From assembly GCA_022841245.1 (NCBI GenBank), contig JALHRW010000013.1:1-51093 (forward strand): a stretch of DNA of 51,093 nt. The letters are read 5' to 3'. A program made the position numbers and the translations under genes. Below the pieces are notes generated by a model. That model did not search any database. It was not told the DNA's origin and was given only the letters and a program-made list of their open reading frames with translations. The first letter of the stretch is position 1, and each line of letters starts with the position of its first letter. Positions 24,597 through 33,733 of the stretch are shown here, one piece after another. The DNA is from Planctomycetota bacterium. GTDB lineage: Bacteria > Planctomycetota > UBA11346.

Positions 24597-27500
24597 CTAC
24601 GGAGTAGCAGATTCGTTAAATGGCTCAAGGTAATATTCACCCTTAAACGACGCTGACTCACTTAACCTGATTGAGTCAAGGCCAGGCCAGTAGCGCCAAT
24701 GCCCATCAGACCCCTCATCGTTTGGCCATCTGTAAGTATCGCCAATTATTACGCTGGGCGTCAGATAGAAGTCCCAATAGGCATTGAGCAAGGAACCAGA
24801 ATCAACCCCGAAAGCAGATGCCCAGATATTATAAAACCGCAATATGTCTCCTCCGTCGAGAGCAGGATGGGCCGCAGCTGGCTGGAATATCTCACCCACT
24901 TGGATTGCGGAAGTCCATGCGCCATCCGCATACAATGCGGGGAATTCCCAGGGGGCGTCCACGCCTAGCCCAGGAAACGTCAGCTGAATTTTTAGCACAT
25001 CCGTGTAATTGCCGAATTTTCCATTGATGCGAAGTTGAATGGGCAGCGTGTTGCCCGATCCATCGTTCCACGACCCTTCAAATACTCTTGCATCAGAATT
25101 ATTCCTCGTGAGGTTTACAGAAATTGGTTTTGCGTCAATAGCGCCCTTGTCGGTGAAAGTCAGCGTTGCGACTTCTGTCTCCGCTGGATTGTTGTCGTTC
25201 CATACTGATGAGAACGCCACATGCCAAGTGACACCAGACAGCATCGATGCATACCTTCTGCCAATTCTGATCTGATCAGAAACTTGCACCCCGTCCGCAA
25301 AACGCAATATTGGACGATACATCCAGCGAACCTTATCATTATTTACAGTAACGATCGGCGTGGTCCACTCCGTTCCCCGCAACCCATCAACGAATTTGTT
25401 GCCATAGCAAGATAAAACCAACAATTTATCTGGGTTCATAATTGGCTTACCCGCCTTGAAAAAGTTATCCGGCAAAAAGCTGACTTGTGTGCCATTTCTC
25501 GGGGTATAGCCAAATACCTTTCCAGAATCCACCGCGTCACCTCTCGATCCATGACTTATCAATGCCATGTGATTCCGAGATTCGCGCTTCATGCCATATT
25601 TAACCAGGTTCTCTATCGTGAGTTTATCCACCGTGGACTTATCGTTGAAATCCCAGGGGCCCCACCTTTTAAATAGTGCAGGATTGCCAACATTCGTCGT
25701 TTTATGGCCGCCTCCTGGCACGTATAAAGCCTGTTCTAAAGTTGCGGTATCGCTATCGATAATTGACCATTCATACCGAGCCTGCTCTAATCCAAAATCA
25801 AGCTTCGTCCTATCATACCTTCCAGGGCGATACCAATTCCCATCAATCGCCATTAATTGCATCACCGTCTCCTCGTTGTAGACGATAAGATTGCCCCATA
25901 AAAACGTGTCTATTCCTTTTTCAATATGAGCCGTGTCTCGCTTCCATGTCTTATTCTCTCCAACAATAGAATATCCTTCGCCGCCCCGAACCGAAATAAT
26001 TCTTGGCAGACTACCGGTTGCTTCCGACAGAAATGGGTCAACCGATGCGCTAGACTCCGCTCGTGCCAATATGACTGCCTCTGAGAGCCACTTTCCATCG
26101 CTTTGCTTTGTAAACATCAGCGACTCGGATTTTGTTGACCCATCAGACGAACGAAGCATTAGGCTTAAAACTCTCTGATTCGATGTTTCCAGAGGAGGTG
26201 CCTCTCCCCCGACCCTAAAGCGAACTTGCGAATTCTTGATTCTCGCTGAGCGATCTGCTTTGGGGCCAGTCAGGATAACTCGTACTCCGCCATCAATGAC
26301 GGTTTCACTGGTGTTGCCAGCATTGATTATGCCAGACTCAAACACGCCAGATGCAATATCAGTCTCAATTAGACTAAACTGTTGTGAAATTTGAACTATA
26401 CTCGGCACAACGACACTACAAAAAATCGTGTCTTGGACATCGTCTGATAGTTCAGTTATACGTTGAAATACCATGCCTACTTGACCGTCTGCATCGAGAT
26501 ACAGAGATGGCTGCGTTGGATCCTGCGTCACAATTACGGTAATATCATCGGTGTTATTAATTAGTGGATGGACAGTGACATTATAGTATCCCGGCACGCC
26601 ATCCGTGACTTCCGAGGAAATCTGGACTGAGAACATCTGAACAAAGCCAAGGCCATCTCCCGCGTTGGGCAACTTAGCCATATCGTGCAGGTTTTTGGGC
26701 TCGTTAATCGGGGCATCACTATCAAGGGTATTACCATCAAAATCAGTCACCTCTATGCTCTGTATTAGCAACGCCTCCTTCATCCGATGCGCCCCATTGG
26801 CCCCAGCGTACTGCTGGCTCAACTCATCCGGGTAGGCCTTTACCTTGCCGCATCGCACGAGGACATCGAAGAGATCGGTTGCCGCCGCACCAATGGAGAG
26901 TTCGACCTGGAGGCGTTGCGACAGGCCCCGCATGGGCGTGCCGGCATCCAGGCTGAGGCCTTGGACAGCCACTAAACTGTCTCCGGCAGGCTCCACTCCA
27001 CGGTTCGTGCGGTCAGCAGCCGCGTCGGCAACCAGGATGGAGTCGTCGCAGAGCAGACCAGCAATGTCCTGGTCGTGCGCGGCAAGGAACTGCTTGGCGG
27101 CGATCAGTTCGCCATATGTCGGGTCGTCGTATAGGCCGTAGATCTGCACCATGAGGGCATTCCATGTGGCAAGGAATGTCTGTTTGTCGCTATCGTTGGC
27201 GAAAATGTTTTCCATGAACCCCATTTCTTCGCCATGGTACTGGCCGTCGCGGGCGGTCGCAATCAGCTCCAGCCACGCCTGTTCGACATCCTTGAACGGT
27301 GTCTGCAGGTCAGCGACCTGGGCCTTGTAGAGTCCCAACTCGGCTTCGAACGGCAGGAGGTGCACACGAACGGCCTCGGCGTAGGCCGTCCAGGCTTGGG
27401 ACACGTGCACCTGCAGATTGCATTGAGCACGTGCCGCGGTCAACCGCGTCTGCCATGCTTGGGTGGCCAGCGCTATACTGATCTGGGCTTGCGGTACCGC

Positions 27501-30500
27501 GCCGACCCCCTGCAAAGCCAGATCTGCGGCGTGCGCAGTGCTTTCAGCCAATGCAATCAACTCGGCAAGTCCATCGGAGAGCTGCAGACCTACCAGCCCC
27601 TGGGCTGGAGCCAAGTCGGCCAATTGACTCAGCGTGTTGGCCATCGCCGTCGCTGCAGCGTTCTGCGCCGCAGCCTGCATGCCCAAGCGCAGTTCGCGCT
27701 CTGCCAGCAGAAGACTGCGCGTGGTCGCGGTCTGTGATTCCAGCTCGTCCGCCATGCCATCCACCCAGGATCGGTAGACCGACGCGTTGGCGAGGTAGTC
27801 GGCCTTGGCCAGGCCCATCAGCGCAGCGGCATGCGCCTGACGACGCGATGAGGAGACCACGCTCACGGTACTGCCAGGTGGAGTGAGCAGACCCGGATCG
27901 CTCGGGAGCCTACCTTCGAGAAATGCCCCATCGATAACGATCTGCGCGCTACTTCCAGCCATCAGCGTATCCGGGGAAAGACGCAGGACATTCAAGGATT
28001 GGAAACCGGCATGCTGCTGACCCAGCGGCCGCTTCGCCACCGCATCCGCAGTCCGCTCCCATTGGATCCGGACATGGCCAGGTGGTGCATCTAGCGGAAC
28101 CGGCACCACCAGGGCACCGTCGGATCCGGGAGCCAACGACGTCGGGGCGAAACCACCGATCGACCACGTTGCTACCCCCGCCGCCGCCTTCCAGCGCGCG
28201 TCCCATGCGAACGGGGTAGAGCGCCAACTCGGCGGCATGTTCACGATCTGTTCCGGCGTTCCAGCCAACAGGGCATGCCAGACATACCAGCTGCTCAACA
28301 GGCTATCATCGTATCGTGTGACCTGCTCACGGATCGTCACCGGATCCGGATAGAGGTACGCGTCCAGATATTGGTATTCCTGACGGGTCTGCGATCCCGG
28401 TTCCACCCACCACCCGGACCACGTGCGATAGTACGGCTGCACCTCCCCCATCGACAAGGTCACGTGCCCGGTCACATCGTACTCGTCCTGGCGCGACTCG
28501 TAATACGGGAACGCCTGGATGCCAAGGTGGATAGCATCGCCTTTGTAGCGGCCCGTTGCTTCGCGTGGCGCCGCGAATCTCCAGACGCGCTGATCTGCTG
28601 GGACCGGCACGGTCGAATCCAGCCGCAGGCCGTCGCCATCGAGCAGCGTCTGCACTGGATCGTAGGCCAGGCCGCCGATCGGAGCGATATCGCGATAGCC
28701 GACCGCATCGTCGTCGTTCAACCACATCACATCGCAAATGATCCATGCGCTGTAGAATGCATTGGATACCCACGCCTCATCGAGGAACCCGCCATACCCA
28801 TCGCCGATCTCGGGGATGTCGCCTGGGTGCGTCCCAGAGTAGTCGATATACGGGGTGCCGCTGACGTAATTGATCGAGTCGAAGGTGACCGTGTCCGAGA
28901 CGACTGACGCCGCCGGAGTCGGATGCGGCGGTACAAGCCGTTCGACGTGCGCCCGCAGTACGGCACCGGGAAGAAGATTCCCGGCTGCGTCGCGCGCGCT
29001 GAGCGTTAGGCTGATCGTGTCATCAGTCGCCGCAACGATCCGGCTCGGCAGACGCCAGAGCACAGCGTCGGCCCCGGCCATCGCCGTCCAATCGGGCAGA
29101 TCCGGGCTCAAACGTTCGGCTGCCTTGCCGTTCTGCTCAATCATGACGATGTCAGCCGATGCGGCGACCAGCGTGACGCTGTCGCCATGCAGCGTGCCAT
29201 CCTGAGGCAGCACGCCCACCGAACCCGGGAAACCACTGCGCGTGAAGGGGATGTAGCCGATGCGGAGCTGACCGGTGGGCGTGCCCTGCTTCCATACGGA
29301 GCAGAGGGCCGCCGTCGCGATGTTGCCACATTGGTCCTCGACCTGCACGTGCAGTGGGCGCAGCCCGGCGTCCATCCGAGTGGCCAAAGTCGTCGAATCG
29401 ACGGCGCCGAGGGCTTCGGGGAGCGAAGCGAACCCGCCGAGCCACAGGATGCTATCTGCCGCCGAACCATTGAGCAGGCCACCGGCTTCGACTTCCAGAT
29501 CTGACGGGCCGACTCGGGCAACGACGGTCTGATCTGCCAGAAGTCCGGACTCATCGCTCACTCGCACGGGCAGCGTCAGGCCATCCGCCTGCCAGCAGGG
29601 CCACCCGAGGGCCTCGCGGAGCATCGGAGCATCGCTGGCCCCGGTCAGTACGAGCGCGCGGCCGCCTGCTGTGACGAGTCCGACCGGCAATGGCGCTTCC
29701 ATGCCCGGATCGAAGAGTTGCAGCCGCGGCGGAGTCCGGTCGACCATCACCACCACGGCGTTGGAAGAGCCCGCGACTGTCTGGCCGTTCAGCGATGCCG
29801 TGGCGCTGGCGGTCAGCGAGACGCGCCCTTCGCTTGCCACCGGAATGGTGAGCGTGGCGCCTGGTGCGCCGGTGACGTCGCCGCTAGAGCCACCGGATAC
29901 GGTGACCGTGCTGATGGTCCCTGTCGATACGGCCGTCACCTGCACCGTGAGTTCCGTCGCCTTGGTGAAGCTGACCGGGATCCCATCGAGGACGCCGTGT
30001 TCGACGCCGGTGAGTCCGCCGGCGATGGTCAGTGCCATGACCGGGATGCTGGGCGGTTCGCTCCCCTCATCTGGTGCCTGCACCGTCAAGCTCACCGATG
30101 CCGTTCCCGCAGCATGGTTATGCGGATCCGCCGGGACGAAGACCACGCTCAGGAGATGGGTGCCGGCGGCCAGGATGGTGCCTGGAGCAGGATCGTAGAC
30201 GAAGCTGCCCGGCAGCGAGGCGGTGGCGTTGAGCTGGGTGGCGGACAGGACTGTGCCGGCGGCGATCGTCGCCGGGGATGGCCAGACGATGGTCGGGATG
30301 CGCTGCTGCACGGCCAGGCTGACTTCTGCTGCCGCCGGGGCGTAGCGGCTGGGATCGGCCGGGGTGAAGACCACCGTCAGCGGGTGGGTGCCGGCCTCCA
30401 GCATGATCCCCAACTCCGGCTGGTAGGCCCAGGTGCCGGGGATTGTGGTGGTGGCATTGAGCTGGACCGTCGTCAGGGCGTTGCCGTAGGTGATGGCAGC

Positions 30501-33500
30501 CGGGATCGGCCAAGTGATCACCGGCACCTGGGCCTGGACCACCAGGGTGGCGTAGGCCGTGGTCGGCTGGTAGTTCGCGGCATCGTCCGGAGTGAACGTC
30601 ACCGACAGCTGATGTGTGCCGGCTGGCAGATCGGCGCCGGCGGCCGGGGTGTAGGCGAAACTCCCCGGCAGCGGGGCGGTGGCGTTCAACTGGCTGGCGC
30701 CCAGGAGGGTGCCGGTCGTGATCGGGGCGGGATCGGCCCAGGTGATGATCGGAGTGCCGATGGCGATGGCGCAGGACAGGCTGGCCGTCCCGGTGCCGTT
30801 GGCATTGCTGGCCAGCAGGGTCACCGTGGTGGTGCCGGCCACCTGGGGGATGCCGCTGATGTTGCCGGTGGCGGCATCGACGCTGAGGCCGGGGGGCAGG
30901 TTGGTCGCCGCGAAGGCCGTGGGTCCGTTGCACGCCTTGATGGTATAGCTGAACGGGACGCCGACCGTGCCGCTGGCGGTGAACGGGGGGCGTATGGACG
31001 GCACGGCGCCGGTGGTGCTCACCACCACCGTTGCTGTACCGCTGATCCCGGCCACCGTGGCGGTCACCGTGTGCTGGCCGATGCCGCCGCAGGCGGCGGC
31101 GGTGAAGCTGCCGGTGGTGGCGCTGGTGGCGGCGATGGTGCCACCGCCGCTGACCGTCCAGGTCGCGGCGCCAGGAGCTGCAAAGACCGCGCCGAACTGG
31201 TCATGGAGGGCGGTGGAGAAGGTCTGGGAGGTGCCGGCCGGGATCTCTGCTTCCGCGGGCGCCACGACGATGCTGGTGGGTGTCGAAACCACCAGCACCG
31301 GCACTGTGCTGGTGGCGGTCAGGCCGCCAGCATCGCGCACCGTCACCGTCAGCAGGTAGCTGCCTGCCGAGCAGAAGGTCGCCTGGGCGTTCTGGGCCGA
31401 CGGGCCGCCGTTCGGACTGAAGGAGACCGGGGCGGGGCCGCTGGCGCTCCAGGTGTAGGTCAGGGCGGATAGCGGGCCGTCGTCGTTGGCGGTCACGCTC
31501 ACGGTGGTGGTCGCACCAGTCACCGGGCTGGGGCTGGCGCTGGCCGCGGCAGTGATCACCGGGGCCACGCTGCTGACCAGCTGGCAGGCCGGCACCAGCT
31601 GGCGGGTGACGCCGGGTCCTGACCACTCCAGGCGCGCCGTCGCGTTGCCGGCGTTCTCATAGAATTCCATGCGCACCTGGTGCACCGCGCCAGCGGTGAG
31701 CACCGCCGTGCCGGTGCTGGTCGCCGCCGAACGGTTCACCCAGATGTCGATCACCGGACGTTCGTCGACCCACACCCGCACCCCGTCATCCGAGGTTGCA
31801 TGGAAGGTGTAGGTGCCGCTGGTGGACGGAACCACCGAGCCCGTCCAGCGCACCGCGAAGGTGTCCGCGGCGATGTGCGGCGACGGGCTGCCGGCGGCCC
31901 AGGCGAAGTCGATCAGCGGATCGATGCGCATCACCCGGGTGCCGGTCCAATCCCGGTTGTCCCAGTACGTCGCCAGGAAGCCGGGAGTCGTCACCACTGG
32001 TGGCAGGGTTGCGTCCACCTGCGCCCAGGCCCCGGCGCCCAGCGCGTTCACCGCCCGGATGCGGTAAGTCGACGGCTCGCCCGCCACCGCCATCGCATCG
32101 TCCCAGTGCCGTGCCGTCCCGGCCACCGTCGCCACCGCGGCGAACACCCCGTCGCTGCCGGCGCGCTCGATGGCGAAGGCGGTTTGGTCCGCATCCACCG
32201 CCTGCCAGGTCAGGCAGATCGGCGCCGACACCAGCGACGTCGTCGCCGCCACCAGGTGGGTCGGAGCCAGCGGCAGCACCAAACCGCCGCTGACGGCCGA
32301 CGCGGGGATGACACTCCGCGACAGGCCCGGTCCGGACCATTCCAGACGCGCTGTCGCGTTATAGCCGTTCTCGTAGAAATCCATGCGGATCGCGTGCCGC
32401 TGGCCGGCCGTCAGCGGCACCGTCCCGCTGCTGGTGGCCACTGAGCGGTCCTTCCAGGCATCGATGATCGACACGCCATCTACCCAGACGCGGACGCCGT
32501 CATCGCTGGTTGCAAAGAGAGTGTAGAGCCCCGTTGATGGCGGCGTGATGAACCCCGTCCAGCGGACAGAGAAGGTGTCGACGCCCAGGGGCGCGGCCGG
32601 GCTGGTGCTCCCCCAGGCGAAGTCCACGGTCGCATCCAGCCGCTGCAGCCAGGTGCCGGTGAAATCCTTGTTATCCCAATAGGTCGCCAGGAAGCCCACG
32701 GCCTCCGCGCCGGTGGGCAGGGAGCCGTTCACCACCACCCAGGGACTTGGACCGGCCGACGTGATGGCTTGGATGCGGTAACCCTGCTGCGCCCCCGCCA
32801 CGGGAACGCTGGTGTCCAGCCACGACCGGACATTCCCGGACACCGCGGCAACCGGGGCGTATGACCCGCTGACATCGGTCCGCTCGATGGCGAAGCCCGA
32901 CACGTCATTGCTGAGCATCGACCAGCTCAGCAGGGTCCCGTTGGATGCATGCGCCACGGTGATGGCGCTCGGCGAGGCCGCGCCCACCGCAACCGCCTCC
33001 AGGCAGCTCGACGGGATGATCTCGCGCGCCTGCGTCGCGCTGGACCATTCCAGCCGCGCCGACGCCGATCCGGCCTGCTCGAAATACTCGATGCGCACCG
33101 TATGCGCCATCCCGGCTGTCAATGGCACCACCGCACTCAGCGTGCTGGCCGACTTCGCCACCCAGGCATCGACGACCAAGCGGCCATCGATCCAGGCCCG
33201 CACACCATCGTCGGTCGTGACGTAGAGGGTGTGGTTCCCGGTGGTGCGTGGGCGCAGGATGCCCATCCACCGCGCCGAGAAGGAATCGGGCCCGATGGCC
33301 GCATCCGGACTCCCGGAGTTCCACGACGCATCCAGCGCCGGTTCGACCCGGCTCACCGACGGGCCGGTCAGGTCCTGGTTGTCAAAAAAGGTCGCCAACA
33401 GACCGGGCTCGGATGCCTGCAGGCCGGCCCACAGGAGGAGCCCGAGCAGGCCGGCGACGCGTGCGAAAGATGGCTGGATACGCCCCACGTCGGTGATGAG

Positions 33501-33533
33501 GGGCATGGCCAGGGGGGCAGGCGGGCACGGCAT
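24597..33533 (-). CDS. giant secreted PA14/Ig-repeat protein with caspase-like C-terminal region
   Basis: Protein of 2978 residues; ATG 33533 follows a GGAGA site. A signal peptide (ARVAGLLGLLLWAGLQA) leads to three PA14 domains (about 44-177, 279-411, 517-650) alternating with FnIII-like domains, then PKD-like (653-745), Ig-like, He-PIG-like (850-920) and three MBG-type repeats (925-1155: ITW/IVW...ATQLNAT). Unassigned beta-rich sequence follows, then a helical, Ala-rich stretch (1890-2160). From about residue 2250 the DNA shifts to visibly lower GC. That part has His2661 in MALISHGSRGD and Cys2709 in KLLVLSCYGNKF, 48 residues apart, as in clan CD (CHAT/caspase-like) peptidases. PA14 binds carbohydrate or acts in toxins; the design is an exported stalk with a replaceable tip. 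No sorting motif or membrane anchor is seen at the C-terminus. Confidence 0.8.
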   Translation of the reverse strand: MPCPPAPLAMPLITDVGRIQPSFARVAGLLGLLLWAGLQASEPGLLATFFDNQDLTGPSVSRVEPALDASWNSGSPDAAIGPDSFSARWMGILRPRTTGNHTLYVTTDDGVRAWIDGRLVVDAWVAKSASTLSAVVPLTAGMAHTVRIEYFEQAGSASARLEWSSATQAREIIPSSCLEAVAVGAASPSAITVAHASNGTLLSWSMLSNDVSGFAIERTDVSGSYAPVAAVSGNVRSWLDTSVPVAGAQQGYRIQAITSAGPSPWVVVNGSLPTGAEAVGFLATYWDNKDFTGTWLQRLDATVDFAWGSTSPAAPLGVDTFSVRWTGFITPPSTGLYTLFATSDDGVRVWVDGVSIIDAWKDRSVATSSGTVPLTAGQRHAIRMDFYENGYNATARLEWSGPGLSRSVIPASAVSGGLVLPLAPTHLVAATTSLVSAPICLTWQAVDADQTAFAIERAGSDGVFAAVATVAGTARHWDDAMAVAGEPSTYRIRAVNALGAGAWAQVDATLPPVVTTPGFLATYWDNRDWTGTRVMRIDPLIDFAWAAGSPSPHIAADTFAVRWTGSVVPSTSGTYTFHATSDDGVRVWVDERPVIDIWVNRSAATSTGTAVLTAGAVHQVRMEFYENAGNATARLEWSGPGVTRQLVPACQLVSSVAPVITAAASASPSPVTGATTTVSVTANDDGPLSALTYTWSASGPAPVSFSPNGGPSAQNAQATFCSAGSYLLTVTVRDAGGLTATSTVPVLVVSTPTSIVVAPAEAEIPAGTSQTFSTALHDQFGAVFAAPGAATWTVSGGGTIAATSATTGSFTAAACGGIGQHTVTATVAGISGTATVVVSTTGAVPSIRPPFTASGTVGVPFSYTIKACNGPTAFAATNLPPGLSVDAATGNISGIPQVAGTTTVTLLASNANGTGTASLSCAIAIGTPIITWADPAPITTGTLLGASQLNATAPLPGSFAYTPAAGADLPAGTHQLSVTFTPDDAANYQPTTAYATLVVQAQVPVITWPIPAAITYGNALTTVQLNATTTIPGTWAYQPELGIMLEAGTHPLTVVFTPADPSRYAPAAAEVSLAVQQRIPTIVWPSPATIAAGTVLSATQLNATASLPGSFVYDPAPGTILAAGTHLLSVVFVPADPHNHAAGTASVSLTVQAPDEGSEPPSIPVMALTIAGGLTGVEHGVLDGIPVSFTKATELTVQVTAVSTGTISTVTVSGGSSGDVTGAPGATLTIPVASEGRVSLTASATASLNGQTVAGSSNAVVVMVDRTPPRLQLFDPGMEAPLPVGLVTAGGRALVLTGASDAPMLREALGWPCWQADGLTLPVRVSDESGLLADQTVVARVGPSDLEVEAGGLLNGSAADSILWLGGFASLPEALGAVDSTTLATRMDAGLRPLHVQVEDQCGNIATAALCSVWKQGTPTGQLRIGYIPFTRSGFPGSVGVLPQDGTLHGDSVTLVAASADIVMIEQNGKAAERLSPDLPDWTAMAGADAVLWRLPSRIVAATDDTISLTLSARDAAGNLLPGAVLRAHVERLVPPHPTPAASVVSDTVTFDSINYVSGTPYIDYSGTHPGDIPEIGDGYGGFLDEAWVSNAFYSAWIICDVMWLNDDDAVGYRDIAPIGGLAYDPVQTLLDGDGLRLDSTVPVPADQRVWRFAAPREATGRYKGDAIHLGIQAFPYYESRQDEYDVTGHVTLSMGEVQPYYRTWSGWWVEPGSQTRQEYQYLDAYLYPDPVTIREQVTRYDDSLLSSWYVWHALLAGTPEQIVNMPPSWRSTPFAWDARWKAAAGVATWSIGGFAPTSLAPGSDGALVVPVPLDAPPGHVRIQWERTADAVAKRPLGQQHAGFQSLNVLRLSPDTLMAGSSAQIVIDGAFLEGRLPSDPGLLTPPGSTVSVVSSSRRQAHAAALMGLAKADYLANASVYRSWVDGMADELESQTATTRSLLLAERELRLGMQAAAQNAAATAMANTLSQLADLAPAQGLVGLQLSDGLAELIALAESTAHAADLALQGVGAVPQAQISIALATQAWQTRLTAARAQCNLQVHVSQAWTAYAEAVRVHLLPFEAELGLYKAQVADLQTPFKDVEQAWLELIATARDGQYHGEEMGFMENIFANDSDKQTFLATWNALMVQIYGLYDDPTYGELIAAKQFLAAHDQDIAGLLCDDSILVADAAADRTNRGVEPAGDSLVAVQGLSLDAGTPMRGLSQRLQVELSIGAAATDLFDVLVRCGKVKAYPDELSQQYAGANGAHRMKEALLIQSIEVTDFDGNTLDSDAPINEPKNLHDMAKLPNAGDGLGFVQMFSVQISSEVTDGVPGYYNVTVHPLINNTDDITVIVTQDPTQPSLYLDADGQVGMVFQRITELSDDVQDTIFCSVVVPSIVQISQQFSLIETDIASGVFESGIINAGNTSETVIDGGVRVILTGPKADRSARIKNSQVRFRVGGEAPPLETSNQRVLSLMLRSSDGSTKSESLMFTKQSDGKWLSEAVILARAESSASVDPFLSEATGSLPRIISVRGGEGYSIVGENKTWKRDTAHIEKGIDTFLWGNLIVYNEETVMQLMAIDGNWYRPGRYDRTKLDFGLEQARYEWSIIDSDTATLEQALYVPGGGHKTTNVGNPALFKRWGPWDFNDKSTVDKLTIENLVKYGMKRESRNHMALISHGSRGDAVDSGKVFGYTPRNGTQVSFLPDNFFKAGKPIMNPDKLLVLSCYGNKFVDGLRGTEWTTPIVTVNNDKVRWMYRPILRFADGVQVSDQIRIGRRYASMLSGVTWHVAFSSVWNDNNPAETEVATLTFTDKGAIDAKPISVNLTRNNSDARVFEGSWNDGSGNTLPIQLRINGKFGNYTDVLKIQLTFPGLGVDAPWEFPALYADGAWTSAIQVGEIFQPAAAHPALDGGDILRFYNIWASAFGVDSGSLLNAYWDFYLTPSVIIGDTYRWPNDEGSDGHWRYWPGLDSIRLSESASFKGEYYLEPFNESATP

Positions 33534-33605
33534 CGATCGTCTCCGGTAGGCTCAGCTCGGCGCTGGGGAAGCATACCATCCTGGTGTCGACCTCCGGCAG
33601 ACGCC

Positions 33606-33731
33606 ATGGACCTGACCGACTTGTTGATGTTCAATCCTGCTCGCATGAGGCCACAATGCCGGCGCCCAATGGATTTGGCTGATTGGGTGATGTCGAATCC
33701 CGCTCGCATGAGCCCGATGCCCGCACCCTGA
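33606..33731. repeat. two-unit 63-bp tandem repeat with coding potential on both strands
   Basis: Two units begin at 33606 and 33669. Both contain AATCCYGCTCGCATGAG. On the plus strand they encode a 41-residue ORF with MDLTDLLMFNPARMRP and MDLADWVMSNPARMSP, differing mainly at third codon positions. On the minus strand they read LMRAGFDITQSAKSIG and LMRAGLNINKSVRSMA, also with conservative changes only. They sit in the 200-bp gap between the giant gene and the DUF6785-type gene. Function unknown; no ribosome binding site decides the strand. Confidence 0.5.
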
Positions 33732-33733
33732 CC

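Noticed and set aside
30080-30985. Repeated DNA at 30.1-31.0 kb as a possible CRISPR or minisatellite
   Set aside because: The periodicity is about 230 bp and is explained by the MBG-type protein repeats in frame.
29718-31472. 584-codon plus-strand frame within the giant gene
   Set aside because: Antisense to the Ig/MBG repeat region; repetitive only because the sense repeats are.
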